49,962 nucleotides of DNA from Williamsia sp. 1138 (GCF_002095435.2 NZ_MJEJ02000020.1:1-49962), one strand, 5' to 3'; shown: positions 7,362 through 16,977, counted from the stretch's first letter. Made by a program: numbers and translations. Notes: generated from the sequence alone by a model not told the origin.

Positions 7362-8720
7362 GTGACCAAGAAGGACCTCCGCGTTGCCGGGCTCACCTGC
7401 CTGGCTCTGGCGGCCTCGCTGATCGCGATGCCCACCACGGCCTCAGCCGATCCTGCTCCTGCACAGGGGAATTCGCTGGCAGGCAAGACCGTCTTCCTCG
7501 ACCCCGGGCACCAGGGGTCGGCCGCGGGCAATGACTTGAACAAGCCGGTACCCGACGGTCGGGGCGGCACCAAGCCGTGCCAGACCACCGGGGCGACCAG
7601 CCCGGACGGTATCGCCGAGCACACGGTCAACTGGGACATCACCCAGCTGGTCAAGGCCGGTTTGGAGAGCCAGGGCGCGAAGGTGGTCCTCAGTCGCCAG
7701 GACGACACCGGATGGGGCGGCTGCATCGACGAGCGGGCCAACGCGGCCAACGCCTCCAGTGCCGACATCGCCGTCAACATCCACGCCGACTCGACCTCCC
7801 CCGGGACGGACGCGGACAAGAGTGGCTTCCACATCATCGTCCCCGAGCTGCCGATTCCGGATGCCACCGTCAACGAGGTCCAGTCGGGCCCCGGTCGCAA
7901 GGCCGCAGAGCAGATGCGCGACGCGTTCAAGGCGGCCGGTCTCGTACCCGCGAACTATGCCGGAGCCCAGGACGGCCTGCAGACCCGCGCCGACGTCGCC
8001 GCCGTGAACCTGACGAAGGTCCCGGACGTGTTCGCCGAGCTCGGCAACCTGTCCAACCCCACCGACGCTGCAACGCTGTCCAGCAAAGACGGGCAGCTCA
8101 AGTACGCCGTCGGACTCGTCGACGGCATCCTGCGTTTTCTGCTGACAGGCTCGACCCCGGCGGCCCCGACCACCGCACCGTCGACGACAGGCGCGCCGGC
8201 CACCACCGCTGCGCCGGTAACCCCGTCGCCCGCAAACACGGCGCCGAGCGCCCCGGCGAGCCCGTCGGCACCCGCTGCGTCAGGACAGAACAAAGCCCCG
8301 GCGAGTAGTTCCTACGCCACCACCTCGGCGCCTGCCACCACGCCGTCGACAGCACCGCCCTCGGCAACGACGCCGCGCACCACCTCGCCCTCGGCGCCGT
8401 CGACATCAGGCCGAACGACCACCACGACGCCGACCACGCCGACCACGACGACCACGCCGATCGTTCCCGGACTGGGTCTGCCGAGCTTGCCGCTCGAAGG
8501 CCAGGACTCCGCAACCCCGGATGCCACCGGTGGTGAATCGGGACTCGACCTCTCCGGTTTGCAGTCGATCCTGCCGCTGCTGAGCGAGCTCTCGGACACC
8601 AAGGATCCCAAGGTGATCGAGGGGCTCCTGTCGAGTGAGGGCAGCGATGCCTCGTCGCAGGTTCTCAAGGCGATGCTCTCGGTCATCTATGAGATGTTTG
8701 GCGGCAAACTACCCATCTGA
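7362..8720 (+). CDS. Exported N-acetylmuramoyl-L-alanine amidase with Pro/Thr-rich linker
   Basis: The enzyme cleaves the amide bond between MurNAc and L-Ala in peptidoglycan. The 452 residues start with a Sec signal peptide (cut near ASA-DP, residue 29). The Amidase_3 zinc hydrolase domain (about 40-265) has ligands H50 (LDPGHQG), E86 (AEHTVNW) and H141 (NIHADS) and a catalytic Glu in VFAELGNLSN. C73 and C121 could form a disulfide. The catalytic part resembles mycobacterial Rv3717/Ami1, but here a linker of about 110 residues rich in Thr, Pro, Ser and Ala follows, then a Leu/Ser-rich C-terminal segment of about 85 residues that I do not recognise. The GTG start is supported by GAAAGGA upstream. 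Confidence 0.88.
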   Translation: MTKKDLRVAGLTCLALAASLIAMPTTASADPAPAQGNSLAGKTVFLDPGHQGSAAGNDLNKPVPDGRGGTKPCQTTGATSPDGIAEHTVNWDITQLVKAGLESQGAKVVLSRQDDTGWGGCIDERANAANASSADIAVNIHADSTSPGTDADKSGFHIIVPELPIPDATVNEVQSGPGRKAAEQMRDAFKAAGLVPANYAGAQDGLQTRADVAAVNLTKVPDVFAELGNLSNPTDAATLSSKDGQLKYAVGLVDGILRFLLTGSTPAAPTTAPSTTGAPATTAAPVTPSPANTAPSAPASPSAPAASGQNKAPASSSYATTSAPATTPSTAPPSATTPRTTSPSAPSTSGRTTTTTPTTPTTTTTPIVPGLGLPSLPLEGQDSATPDATGGESGLDLSGLQSILPLLSELSDTKDPKVIEGLLSSEGSDASSQVLKAMLSVIYEMFGGKLPI

Positions 8721-8748
8721 GTACTGATGTGACCCGTAGGGTTGAGTC

Positions 8749-9699
8749 ATGAGCATCAAAGATCTCCTGGTGATGAGCGTGCCCGTGAAGAACCTTCAAG
8801 GTAAACGGGTCCTCATCACCGGCGCGGGGAGCGGGATCGGTAAGGCGACGGCGTTGGCGGCGGCGCGTGATGGCGCGGCCCTGGTGCTGACCGACATAGC
8901 GGCGGAGAACCTCGACGAGACCGTGGCCGAGGTCAAGAGGGCCGACGGGAAGATCCTGTTCCATCGCGCAGGCGATGTGTCCGACTACGAGTGGGTCCGT
9001 CGGTTCGCTCAGCAGGTCGATGCCGAGGTGGGCGTGATGGACGTCGTCATGAACATCGCCGGTGTGTCAGCTTGGGGCACAGTGGAAAACCTCGAGCACA
9101 GGCACTGGAAGAAGATGGTCGACGTCAATCTGATGGGGCCGATCCACATCATCGAGTGCTTTGTCCCGCAGATCGTGCGACGCGGCCGCGGCGGTCATCT
9201 CGTGAACGTCTCGTCGGCGGCCGGGTTGCTGGCACTGCCGTGGCACGCTGCCTACAGCGCGAGCAAGTTCGGGATCCGGGGCGTATCGGAGGTCCTCCGC
9301 ATGGACCTGCGCCGGCACAAGATCGGCGTGTCGCTGGTCTGCCCCGGTGGTGTTGACACCCCTCTCGTCGGCACCGTCGACATCGCGGGTCTCGACCGCG
9401 ATAACCCGGTGATCCAGCGTGAGATCGGGCACTTCCACAAGGTCGCGGTCTCCCCGGAGAAGGCGGCCGAGGCGATCCTGACGGGGATTCGCAAGAACCA
9501 GTTCATGGTCTACACGTCGTTCGACATCCGGTTCGGCTACTTCGTGGCGCGCAAATTCGCACTGCCCTATGAAATCGTCATGCGGATCGCGAACAACCGT
9601 TTCGACCAACTGGCCCGTATCAGCGGCCGCAATCTCGAAGATCTTGCGGCGCCCTCTGATTCGAACTCTAGCTCTTCCACCACTCGTCAAAAGGGGTGA
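8749..9699 (+). CDS. Short-chain dehydrogenase/reductase
   Basis: This 316-residue SDR has the NADP(H)-binding TGAGSGIG motif, the NIAGVS motif, and the catalytic Ser (VNVSSAAG) and Tyr-Lys (YSASKFG). The C-terminal 60 residues ([20 protein letters not shown]) are typical of actinobacterial SDRs acting on lipids. A TAGGGT box six bases before ATG 8749 suggests a leaderless start; the ATG at 8773 is a weaker alternative. The end overlaps the end of nadE on the other strand by 32 bases. Substrate is unknown. Confidence 0.83.
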   Translation: MSIKDLLVMSVPVKNLQGKRVLITGAGSGIGKATALAAARDGAALVLTDIAAENLDETVAEVKRADGKILFHRAGDVSDYEWVRRFAQQVDAEVGVMDVVMNIAGVSAWGTVENLEHRHWKKMVDVNLMGPIHIIECFVPQIVRRGRGGHLVNVSSAAGLLALPWHAAYSASKFGIRGVSEVLRMDLRRHKIGVSLVCPGGVDTPLVGTVDIAGLDRDNPVIQREIGHFHKVAVSPEKAAEAILTGIRKNQFMVYTSFDIRFGYFVARKFALPYEIVMRIANNRFDQLARISGRNLEDLAAPSDSNSSSSTTRQKG

Positions 9700-10492
9700 C
9701 CGGCACAGTCCGCTTGTGCCTGGTCCGGACGAACAATAATTCGATCCGTTCGGCGACGGCGTCGTCGACCTGGCCGCCTTCGAGGTAGTCGTCGATCTGG
9801 CTGTAGGTGACTCCGAGAACCTCTTCGTCGGGCAGCGCCGGGCGGTCGTCCTCGAGGTCGGCGGTCGGCACCTTGGACGTCACCGATGTGGGTGCACCGA
9901 GATGCCAGAGTATCTGTGCACCTTGTCGTTTGGTCAGACCGGTCAGTGGTGTGACATCGACTCCACCGTCCCCGAACTTGGTGAAGAACCCGGTGACCGC
10001 TTCTGCGGCATGGTCGGTACCGACCACCAGGAGATTCTCCTGGCCGGCCACCGCGTACTGCAGCACCATGCGTTCACGGGCCTTGATGTTGCCGCGGACC
10101 AGATCGAGCAGCGGCTCACCCAGGGTCTGCACCACTTCTTCCGCGGTGGAGTCGGAACCCGGCTTGACGTTGTAGACCGCGCTGCGATCGGGCTTGATGA
10201 ACTGCAGAGCGATCTGCGCGTCGTCTTCATCGGCCTGCTCACCGTAGGGGAGACGGACAGCGAGGAAGGTCGCCTCGCCACCGTCGGCGCGCACGGCCTC
10301 GACCGCCAGCTGGCACAGACGCCCGGCCAGGGCCGAGTCCTGTCCACCGCTGATACCGAGGATGAATCCCTTCATCCCGGTCGACGTCAGGTACCCCTTG
10401 AGAAAGTCGACGCGTCGGTCCACCTCCGACTGGGGGTCGATGGTCGCGGACACCTCGAGTTCGGCGATGATGCTCTTCTGCAGGCTGGCCAT
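9668..10492 (-). CDS. nadE: Ammonia-dependent NAD+ synthetase
   Basis: The enzyme converts deamido-NAD+ to NAD+ using ATP and ammonia, the last step of NAD synthesis. The 274 residues match the length of E. coli-type NadE without a glutaminase domain. The ATP pyrophosphatase loop SGGQDS (48-53) and the motifs [20 protein letters not shown] and [10 protein letters not shown] are intact. Many mycobacterial relatives use the long glutamine-dependent NadE, so this short form is worth noting. The start at 10492 gives [14 protein letters not shown], the expected N-terminus. It is divergent from the fructosamine-kinase-like gene with 45 bases between the start codons. Confidence 0.93.
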   Translation of the reverse strand: MASLQKSIIAELEVSATIDPQSEVDRRVDFLKGYLTSTGMKGFILGISGGQDSALAGRLCQLAVEAVRADGGEATFLAVRLPYGEQADEDDAQIALQFIKPDRSAVYNVKPGSDSTAEEVVQTLGEPLLDLVRGNIKARERMVLQYAVAGQENLLVVGTDHAAEAVTGFFTKFGDGGVDVTPLTGLTKRQGAQILWHLGAPTSVTSKVPTADLEDDRPALPDEEVLGVTYSQIDDYLEGGQVDDAVAERIELLFVRTRHKRTVPVTPFDEWWKS

Positions 10493-10537
10493 GAGCCGAT
10501 GGTAGTGCGACCGACGGTGATCCGGCACGCTGGAAGG

Positions 10538-11305
10538 GTGACCACCGCAGAATTCGTCAAACGACGCCCCGGCGCCCACCCCGACTTCTTCGCCGCAGAA
10601 GCGGCCGGATTGCGCTGGCTCGGCGACGCCGGGGCGCCAGTAGTGCAGGTGCTCGAGGTCTCGGCCGAACACATCACGCTGGAGAGGGTGGCCTCCGCTG
10701 CGCCGACGCCGGTCGCCGCCGAGGAGTTCGGTGCTGCGTTGGCCAGGATGCATGATGCCGGTGCCGCTGAGTTCGGCAGCCCACCAGCCGGTTTCGACGG
10801 CCAGCTGTTCATCGGGAGCAGGGCGATGCCGTCCGAGCCGAAGCCCACCTGGGGCGAGTTCTACGCCGTGCAACGAGTGCTGGCCTTCGTCGACATCGCC
10901 GTCTCTGCGGGCAATCTGACGCACTCCGACGCCGAGGACACCCGGGCCGCCTGCGAGCTCATCGCGTCCGGGCTCTTCGACGACGACGAGCCGGCAGCGC
11001 GGATCCATGGTGATCTGTGGAGTGGAAACGTGATGTGGACGCCGAAAGGGGTGGTGATGATCGATCCGGCCGCCCACGGCGGACACCGGGAGACCGACCT
11101 CGCGATGCTGGCGCTCTTCGGCTGTCCCGAGTTCGAGGCCGTGATCGACGGGTATCAGCGCGCCCATCGGCTGCGCGCGGGATGGCAGGACCGCATCCCG
11201 CTGCATCAGTTACATCCTCTGGCCGTCCACGCCGCCGGGCACGGTCCCGGCTACGGCACCGAATTGGGCAGAGCCGCCCGGCGCACCCTGGAACTCGCCG
11301 CGTGA
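10538..11305 (+). CDS. Fructosamine kinase family protein
   Basis: The family (FN3K/Fructosamine_kin) phosphorylates sugar moieties of glycated amines, leading to deglycation. The 255 residues have the aminoglycoside-phosphotransferase fold: [16 protein letters not shown] at the N-terminus, the catalytic loop [12 protein letters not shown] and the metal-binding [18 protein letters not shown]. The GTG start is preferred because GGAAG precedes it and homologues begin there, although the frame is open upstream into nadE. The stop overlaps the next gene's GTG by four bases, so the two are translationally coupled. Confidence 0.87.
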   Translation: MTTAEFVKRRPGAHPDFFAAEAAGLRWLGDAGAPVVQVLEVSAEHITLERVASAAPTPVAAEEFGAALARMHDAGAAEFGSPPAGFDGQLFIGSRAMPSEPKPTWGEFYAVQRVLAFVDIAVSAGNLTHSDAEDTRAACELIASGLFDDDEPAARIHGDLWSGNVMWTPKGVVMIDPAAHGGHRETDLAMLALFGCPEFEAVIDGYQRAHRLRAGWQDRIPLHQLHPLAVHAAGHGPGYGTELGRAARRTLELAA

Positions 11306-11856
11306 ACGAGGTGCTGATCGTCTCGGCCACCCGCTCCGAGGCTGCCTACGTGCCTTCCCGGCTACCGCTGCTGATCTGCGGGATCGGGAAGGTTTCGGCG
11401 GCCATCGCGATGACCCAGACCTTGGCGAACCATGCGAACACGACTGGTCTCACGGTGCTGAACGTCGGCACCGCCGGAGCGTTGCGTCCCGCGACTGCGG
11501 GCCTGTTCGTCCCGTCGGTGGTCCATCAGCACGACATCAGCAGCGCGGCCCTGCGCTCGATGGGCTACCCGGTGATCGACCGGTACGACCTGCCGGGAGG
11601 CGACGGCAGCGAGGTGGCCACCGGGGACACCTTCGTCGCTGATCCGGCGCACCGCGACGTGCTCGCCGCCAGGGCAGGGCTGGTCGACATGGAAGCCTTT
11701 GCCATCGCCCAGGCGTGCCGTCATTTCGGTGTGGCGTGCCGGCTCGTGAAGGTCATCAGCGACGACGCAGACGAAGGTGCCATGGATTGGCCTGCCCGCG
11801 TGGATACGGCGGCCAGGTTGATCGGAGAGTGGTTGGAGCGCAACGTTCCCGCGTGA
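11302..11856 (+). CDS. Nucleoside phosphorylase/nucleosidase family protein
   Basis: The 184-residue protein has the PNP/UDP fold: GIGKVSAAIAMTQTL, the strand VLNVGTAGALRP, and the nucleoside-binding GLVDMEAFAIAQACRHFG followed by VISDDADEG, where the Asp is the usual purine-protonating residue. Size and motifs fit MTA/SAH nucleosidase or futalosine hydrolase-like enzymes, and the precise substrate is not readable. It starts at GTG 11302 overlapping the fructosamine-kinase stop (GTGA). The pair could salvage modified or glycated metabolites, which is inference. Confidence 0.8.
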   Translation: MNEVLIVSATRSEAAYVPSRLPLLICGIGKVSAAIAMTQTLANHANTTGLTVLNVGTAGALRPATAGLFVPSVVHQHDISSAALRSMGYPVIDRYDLPGGDGSEVATGDTFVADPAHRDVLAARAGLVDMEAFAIAQACRHFGVACRLVKVISDDADEGAMDWPARVDTAARLIGEWLERNVPA

Positions 11857-11879
11857 CCTGAACGGCGGTCGTCAGGTCA
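11854..11879. terminator. Bidirectional hairpin covering both stop codons
   Basis: TGACCTGA and TCAGGTCA are perfect 8-base arms with a 10-base loop. The first arm begins with the stop codon of the phosphorylase gene and the second contains the stop codon of the convergent membrane-protein gene. A symmetric terminator shared by two convergent genes is the simplest reading. Confidence 0.55.
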
Positions 11880-12695
11880 GCGCAGGTCGCGGTGGCGCAG
11901 ACGTGGCGTCGGCTCGTAACCGTCAGGGCTGCGGTAGGCGCGTGCACCGGGCTGGGGCGGAGTGTCGAATGACTCTGCGTGCCGGCGTCGCGGTTCCGGA
12001 GCGTCCGGGGCCGCTCGACGGCGGCGCGGTATCTCGTCACCGAGCTCGGGGTTCCGGAGCCGGGGCTCGGGCGGTCGCGGAGTCCGCGGGGTCTGGCCTG
12101 CCCGCGAACGCGGCGGGATCGCGGTGCTCGAGGCGTCCTCTTTGACCATCGATGGTTTGGGTGAACTCGCGCGTCTGGGCCGGGCGGTGGACTCGGACTT
12201 CGTCGCAGTCGCCTTCTTCGCCGTTGATCGGCGGCTCGACGCCGGCTTACCGGCGTTCTTCGGGTGCGTGAACCAGTAACGGGCCGCCCCGATGGCGAAC
12301 ACGACAACGAAGGTCCATCCCATCAGCGGAAACAGCTTCGCCACGGGCAGTGCTACATCGAACACGAGTTTCTTGAGGCCGGCTCCGGAGTCGGAGACCA
12401 GGAAGTACAACGCGATCACCGCCACACCGAAGAGCACCAGAGGCGGCTGGGCGACGGCGGTGAAGAGCGCTCGGCGGCGGACCGCGAGGACCGCGGCGAC
12501 GCAGCCCACGACGTAGAGGGCATTGAACGAGAACCCGAGATTGGTCTCATCGCCGGAGACGGCGATGACCGCACCGACCGTGGTCAGACCTACGGCGATG
12601 AGAACCGCACCCCACCACGGCACGCCAGGTGCGGTGGGAAGTGCGGATTGCTCGTCGAGGGGTACCCCCGAGCGCGAGCGCGGGCCAGAAATCAC
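11877..12695 (-). CDS. Conserved four-helix membrane protein (DUF6542-like) with basic C-terminal tail
   Basis: The 272 residues begin with a short soluble stretch, then four predicted membrane helices (WWGAVLIAVGLTTVGAVIAV; FNALYVVGCVAAVLAV; LVLFGVAVIALYFLV; LMGWTFVVVFAIGAA), within residues 25-135. The last 130 residues are a low-complexity tail of Arg, Pro, Lys and Ser. The layout fits the DUF6542 family of Mycobacteriales, whose function is unknown; the family name is by resemblance only. It is convergent with the phosphorylase gene. Confidence 0.7.
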   Translation of the reverse strand: MISGPRSRSGVPLDEQSALPTAPGVPWWGAVLIAVGLTTVGAVIAVSGDETNLGFSFNALYVVGCVAAVLAVRRRALFTAVAQPPLVLFGVAVIALYFLVSDSGAGLKKLVFDVALPVAKLFPLMGWTFVVVFAIGAARYWFTHPKNAGKPASSRRSTAKKATATKSESTARPRRASSPKPSMVKEDASSTAIPPRSRAGQTPRTPRPPEPRLRNPELGDEIPRRRRAAPDAPEPRRRHAESFDTPPQPGARAYRSPDGYEPTPRLRHRDLR

Positions 12696-12902
12696 ATGTT
12701 GACCGTACCGGTAAATGCTGAGAATCCGGGTAACGAACGCCGCGCAGACGCCAGACGTATCGGAACGCGGAGCGGTCGCGGCGGTGACAGGATCCGCGGG
12801 TCAGCAGCCAGATGGGGGTGAACGGCGGGCACCCCGTGGCGAAGATCTCACCGAGTTCGACCTCCGACCCTCTCGGTCGCCCGCGCCAGGTCACAACTCA
12901 GA

Positions 12903-13403
12903 TCAGTGGCCCGACACCCCGGCGGCGGCCTTGATCGCGGGCTTGGCAGGGGATGCTTGCGTGGCGGCGAGTCGGCACGCCGTGGCACTGACCCGGGACA
13001 CACTCGCCGGTCCGCGACGGTTCGACGAGTGGGCCGCCCGATCGGGAGCGTGCACCCGGGTGATGGCGAGTCCGGTTCGCTGGTTCAGGCCGCAGGCGAT
13101 GTCCGCAGGGAGGGACTGCACCGGTGCGGGTGTGGTGACGGCGGCGACGACGCGACCGTCCGAGAGCGCTCCGGCGCGAATGGGTAGATACACGGCGAGG
13201 GCGGATCCTTGTGGAGCGATCGGCGCCTCGGTGGCCGCGACCGTGGGCATGGGAATCGGCGTATCGACGGTGCTCTGAAGGTTGTCACCTGCGGCGAAGG
13301 CAACTCCGCCGACCACCGCCATGGCGAGGAGCCAGCCTCCGACGACGCATCCGGACGGGCTGGTGCGGGCGGTGGCGGCGGCTGCTGAGCGGCTGACAGA
13401 CAT
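12903..13403 (-). CDS. Hypothetical exported or membrane-anchored protein
   Basis: The 166 residues start with a Ser/Ala-rich stretch and one hydrophobic segment (VVGGWLLAMAVVGGVAFAAG), then a region carrying PIPMPTVAATEAPIAP, likely outside the membrane. Third codon positions are strongly G/C and a GGAG box precedes ATG 13403, so it looks like a real gene. No family is recognised; a secreted or divisome accessory protein would fit. The 207 bases between it and the membrane-protein gene hold no convincing gene. Confidence 0.6.
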   Translation of the reverse strand: MSVSRSAAAATARTSPSGCVVGGWLLAMAVVGGVAFAAGDNLQSTVDTPIPMPTVAATEAPIAPQGSALAVYLPIRAGALSDGRVVAAVTTPAPVQSLPADIACGLNQRTGLAITRVHAPDRAAHSSNRRGPASVSRVSATACRLAATQASPAKPAIKAAAGVSGH

Positions 13404-13552
13404 GTGACTGACTCCAGGGGTGAAGGGCGACTGGGATCAGGTTGTCGTGCACCGCTTGGAATGGGCTTGAAGTTCGCATGGAACCCGAGCAACAGCGCTT
13501 CCAAGTTGCTTGGCTCAGAGGCCTGAACGCGACTGAATCCGCACGATGTGCG

Positions 13553-14704
13553 TCAGTTGACGCGTGATTCCGTACGCCTGGGGGCGACGTCGATGGCCAC
13601 CGGCGGGTCCAGATCGTCCAGGTCGGAGAACGCGTCCAGCTCGGAGAGCTTGCGGGCGGTGACGGTGACCCGGGAATCGATGGTGCCGATCGCCGAGTTG
13701 TACGACTCGACGGCCTTGCCCAGCGATCCGCCCAGCTTGTCGAGGTGCCGGGTGACCACACCGATCCGCTGGTAGAGCTCTTTGCCGAGCTGGTGGATCT
13801 GCTGGGCGTCCCTGGTGAGTGCTTCGTGCCGCCAGCCGAGCGCGATCGTGCGCAGCAGCGCGACCAGATTGGTCGGTGTCGCGATCACCACGTCGTGAGT
13901 GAAGCCGTATTCGATCAGATCGGGGTCGGCCCGGCACGCCATCTCCAGGATCGCCTCACCCGGGACGAACAGGACGACGAACTCCGGTGACTGCCGCAGT
14001 GCTTCCCAGTAAGCCTTGGAGGACAACTGCAGCACGTGGCCGCGCAACGCCCGGGCGTGGGCCCGGTACGCCTGTGCGCGGATGGTGGGGTCGGTGCTGT
14101 CGGAGGCGTCCAGGTAGGCAGACAGGGGCACCTTCGCGTCGATCACCACGTCGCGGCCGCCTGCCAGATGCACCACGAGGTCGGGGCGAACCTTGGACGA
14201 GTCGTTGGTGGTCCCGCTGACCTGGCTGGTGAAATCGCAGTGGCGTTGCAGGCCGGCCGCTTCGATGACGCGCTCGAGGTGCAGCTCACCCCACCTGCCC
14301 CGAGCCTGCGGCGACCGCAGGGCTCCGGCCAGCTGCTCGGCCTGCGACCCCAGATGAGCGGAGGTCTCGCGCATCCCCGACACCTGTTCGGACAGGCCGG
14401 CATAGGCCGCGATGCGGTGGCGCTCGGTGCGACGCAGTTCCCCCGCCAGGGTGTCCAGCGTCTCCCGCAGTGGGGTGACGATGTGGGAGACCTGCTGGCC
14501 GATGGCACCGGACTGCCGGCGGGCCGCGTCCTCACTCGCCGCCGACAGCGACCGGACCAGCAGGTCGTGGTTGGCGTGGGCCGCATCGGCCTCGGCGCGC
14601 GCCACGGCGAGCTCGGTGCCCGACCGACCGGCGTGGAGCAGCCAGCCGAGCACGAATCCGATGGCCAGGCCGACTGCCAGCAGGACGACCGCGGTGATAC
14701 TCAT
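13553..14704 (-). CDS. rmuC: DNA recombination protein RmuC homologue
   Basis: The protein has 383 residues from ATG 14704. An N-terminal membrane helix (TAVVLLAVGLAIGFVLGWLL) is followed by an alpha-helical region of about 80 residues, then the RmuC domain (about 110-350) with RGRWGELHLERVIEAAG, PDLVVHLAGGRDVVIDAKVP and the FVPGEAIL motif. RmuC proteins limit DNA inversions and have a PD-(D/E)XK nuclease-like core; here the Asp and Lys of VVIDAKVPL fit it. The gene lies downstream of ogt and ada-alkA on the same strand, with 30 bases between ogt and rmuC, suggesting a common repair transcript. Confidence 0.88.
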   Translation of the reverse strand: MSITAVVLLAVGLAIGFVLGWLLHAGRSGTELAVARAEADAAHANHDLLVRSLSAASEDAARRQSGAIGQQVSHIVTPLRETLDTLAGELRRTERHRIAAYAGLSEQVSGMRETSAHLGSQAEQLAGALRSPQARGRWGELHLERVIEAAGLQRHCDFTSQVSGTTNDSSKVRPDLVVHLAGGRDVVIDAKVPLSAYLDASDSTDPTIRAQAYRAHARALRGHVLQLSSKAYWEALRQSPEFVVLFVPGEAILEMACRADPDLIEYGFTHDVVIATPTNLVALLRTIALGWRHEALTRDAQQIHQLGKELYQRIGVVTRHLDKLGGSLGKAVESYNSAIGTIDSRVTVTARKLSELDAFSDLDDLDPPVAIDVAPRRTESRVN

Positions 14705-14734
14705 GCGAGTGATGGTGCACGAGAGGTCTGACAC

Positions 14735-15259
14735 TCACGCGGAGGTGAACAGCGTTTCCTCCGGGTTCTCGTGGGCGAGCAGCCAGGACTTGACGTCCAG
14801 GCCGTAGCGGAAGCCCCCGAGTGTCCGGTCGGAACGCAGGACCCGGTGGCACGGTACGAACAGGGCTGCCGCGTTGCGTGCACAGGCGCTGGCGGCGCCC
14901 CGGATGGCTGCGGGTCGGCCGCTGAGGCGGGCGTATTCGGTATAGCTGACCGGGTCGCCCGCGGGCACCTGGCGCAACACGTCCCAGGCGTGTTCGAGGA
15001 AGGCACCTGACCGTTGCTTCACCGCGACGTCGTCGATGGCCGTGACGTCGCCGCGGTGATAGGCCTCCGCGGCGGCGCTCACCGTTCCCAGATCCGGCTT
15101 GTTGACGAGAACGTCCGGTCGAATCGATTTGTGCACCAACGCATTGAGGTAATCGGCGTCGGCAGACCATCCGGACGCCAGCACCTGACCGTCGTTGTCG
15201 ACGACCATGGTGAACGGACCGGTCGGGGTGGTGATCGTGGTCCAGGCGGCGGTACTCAT
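14735..15259 (-). CDS. ogt: Methylated-DNA-protein-cysteine methyltransferase
   Basis: This suicide repair protein transfers the methyl group from O6-methylguanine or O4-methylthymine to its own Cys. The 174 residues have the DNA-binding motif GDPVSYTEYARLSGRP, an Arg finger in IRGAASACARN and the acceptor site VPCHRV, all intact. ATG 15259 overlaps the stop of ada-alkA (bases 15256-15259), so the two are coupled. The same order, alkA then ogt, occurs at Rv1317c-Rv1316c in M. tuberculosis. Confidence 0.95.
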   Translation of the reverse strand: MSTAAWTTITTPTGPFTMVVDNDGQVLASGWSADADYLNALVHKSIRPDVLVNKPDLGTVSAAAEAYHRGDVTAIDDVAVKQRSGAFLEHAWDVLRQVPAGDPVSYTEYARLSGRPAAIRGAASACARNAAALFVPCHRVLRSDRTLGGFRYGLDVKSWLLAHENPEETLFTSA

Positions 15260-16782
15260 GAGACCTTCTTTCGGCTTCGGGTGGTGTTCGGAGGTGCCGG
15301 CGCGACGGCAAGGGTGGGCTCGACGCGAGCAACTGCGCTGCGCCACAGGTGCATCGAGGCGTAGGACCGCCAGGGTGACCAGCTACTCGTGTCGGTGAGG
15401 TCGATGTCGAGGTCGGCCGCGGACTTGCGTAGGACCAGATCGGTGTTCAGCAGGATGTCCGGGTCACCCAGCAGTCGCATGATGACGTAGTCGGCGGTCC
15501 AGGCCCCGATGCCGCGTTGGGCGATCAGCTGGGTCCGCAGTTCGGCCGCCGGCTGGCCAGGGTGCATTGTCAGGTGGCCCTCGGCGATGGCCCGGCTGAC
15601 GTCCACGATCGCCGTGGTGCGGGCCGCAGGCCCGGTGAGCACCTCGTGCCCGCGTTCGGCGATGGCCGCGGCCGTCGGGAACAGGTGGGTGATCGCTCCG
15701 TCCGGGTTGTCGAGCGGAACACCTAGTGCGGCGACGAGTTTGGCAGCGTGCGTGCGGGCGGCGGGTAGCGAGATCTGCTGACCGATCATTGTTCGCAGGA
15801 GTAGTTCAGTCGGATCGATGCTGCCGGGCGCCCGGATTCCGGGCATCGCCTCGACCAGGGGCGACAGGGCCGGCACCCGCTGCAAGACGTCGTTGGCAGC
15901 GGAGACATCCGCGTCGAGATCGAGCAGTTTGCGGACTCGGTGCACCGCGACGCCGAGGTCGCGCATGTCGTGCAGCCGAAGTTCGGCGCGCACATGGTCG
16001 GTGTCGATCTGCAGGCCGACGATGGCGGGTCCGTGGGGCAGATCGAGTGAGCGACGGTAGGTCTGTCCGTCCCAGCTCTCGATCCCGGTCACCGCGTGTG
16101 CGGACAGGAACCAGTGCAGCCAGGGCGGCGAGAATGGTTGCCGGACGGCGAGTTTGAGCGTGACAGCGGCTCCGGCCACCCCGGGTCCGCGCGGCGCGCC
16201 CTTGGCGCGAAGTTCTGTCGGTGTCTGCGCGAACACCTCGCGCACCGTGTCGTTGAACTGCCGGATGCTGGCGAACCCGGCAGCGAACGCAATATCGGAC
16301 ATGGACATGTCCGTGCACTGGATGAGCATGCGCGCAGTGGTCGCGCGGTAGGCACGCGCCAGGGCCAGCGGCCCTGCCCCGATCTGATCTCCGAGGACCC
16401 GATTGAGCTGGCGGGGCGAATATCCGAGTTGACCGGCCAGTCCGCTCACCCCGGTTCGATCCACCAGCCCGTCTTCGATCAGACGCATCGCCCGGGACGC
16501 CAGATCGGAGTTGACGTTCCAGCGCGGGGATCCGGGCACCGCGTCGGGCAGGCAGCGGCGGCACGCGCGGTAGCCCTCCTGTTGGGCGACGGCGGCGGTC
16601 AGCACGAACGACACGTTGTGTGGCTTGGGGGTGACGGCGGGGCACGACGGACGGCAGTAGATGCCCGTCGTACGCACTGCGACGAAGAACTGACCGTCGA
16701 AGCGCGCATCCCGGGACTGGACGGCTCGGTAGCAGCTGTCGAAGTCGAGCTGACGTGCGCTCGCTGCGGGACCTGGGCTCAT
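15256..16782 (-). CDS. alkA: AdaA-AlkA fusion: alkylation-response regulator and 3-methyladenine DNA glycosylase
   Basis: The protein has 508 residues. The N-terminal Ada zinc domain has C43, C47 (YCRPSCPAV) and C74, C77 (ACRRCLPD); the first Cys would accept a methyl group from DNA phosphotriesters and switch on transcription. An AraC-type helix-turn-helix follows (about 95-190: MSMSDIAFAAGFASIRQFN). The C-terminal half (from about 200) is an AlkA glycosylase with the HhH segment QRGIGAWTADYVIMRLLGDPD and a downstream catalytic Asp in LLNTDLVL. Regulator and glycosylase are therefore one polypeptide, as in M. tuberculosis Rv1317c. It probably activates its own promoter in the 195-base gap upstream and the coupled ogt. 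Confidence 0.93.
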   Translation of the reverse strand: MSPGPAASARQLDFDSCYRAVQSRDARFDGQFFVAVRTTGIYCRPSCPAVTPKPHNVSFVLTAAVAQQEGYRACRRCLPDAVPGSPRWNVNSDLASRAMRLIEDGLVDRTGVSGLAGQLGYSPRQLNRVLGDQIGAGPLALARAYRATTARMLIQCTDMSMSDIAFAAGFASIRQFNDTVREVFAQTPTELRAKGAPRGPGVAGAAVTLKLAVRQPFSPPWLHWFLSAHAVTGIESWDGQTYRRSLDLPHGPAIVGLQIDTDHVRAELRLHDMRDLGVAVHRVRKLLDLDADVSAANDVLQRVPALSPLVEAMPGIRAPGSIDPTELLLRTMIGQQISLPAARTHAAKLVAALGVPLDNPDGAITHLFPTAAAIAERGHEVLTGPAARTTAIVDVSRAIAEGHLTMHPGQPAAELRTQLIAQRGIGAWTADYVIMRLLGDPDILLNTDLVLRKSAADLDIDLTDTSSWSPWRSYASMHLWRSAVARVEPTLAVAPAPPNTTRSRKKVS

Positions 16783-16977
16783 GTCACCACTCTGGCAGTG
16801 TTCACGGGACTTCACTAGCGGAAATCGGACGTCGCGGTGGAGGGCAGTCCGAAACGCGTCGACGCTGTGGTCCACATCACTTGTGGTCTACGGGCGAGGG
16901 CTGCCCTCGTGGTGGCCTTATGCCCTCTACGCAGCAAAAGGGGGACAAAACTGCCGATGCGTGCCAGAGTGTGAAAT

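Noticed and set aside
12715-13278. 187-codon plus-strand frame
   Set aside because: It overlaps the better-supported minus-strand gene 12903-13403 and has no promoter, ribosome site or family match.
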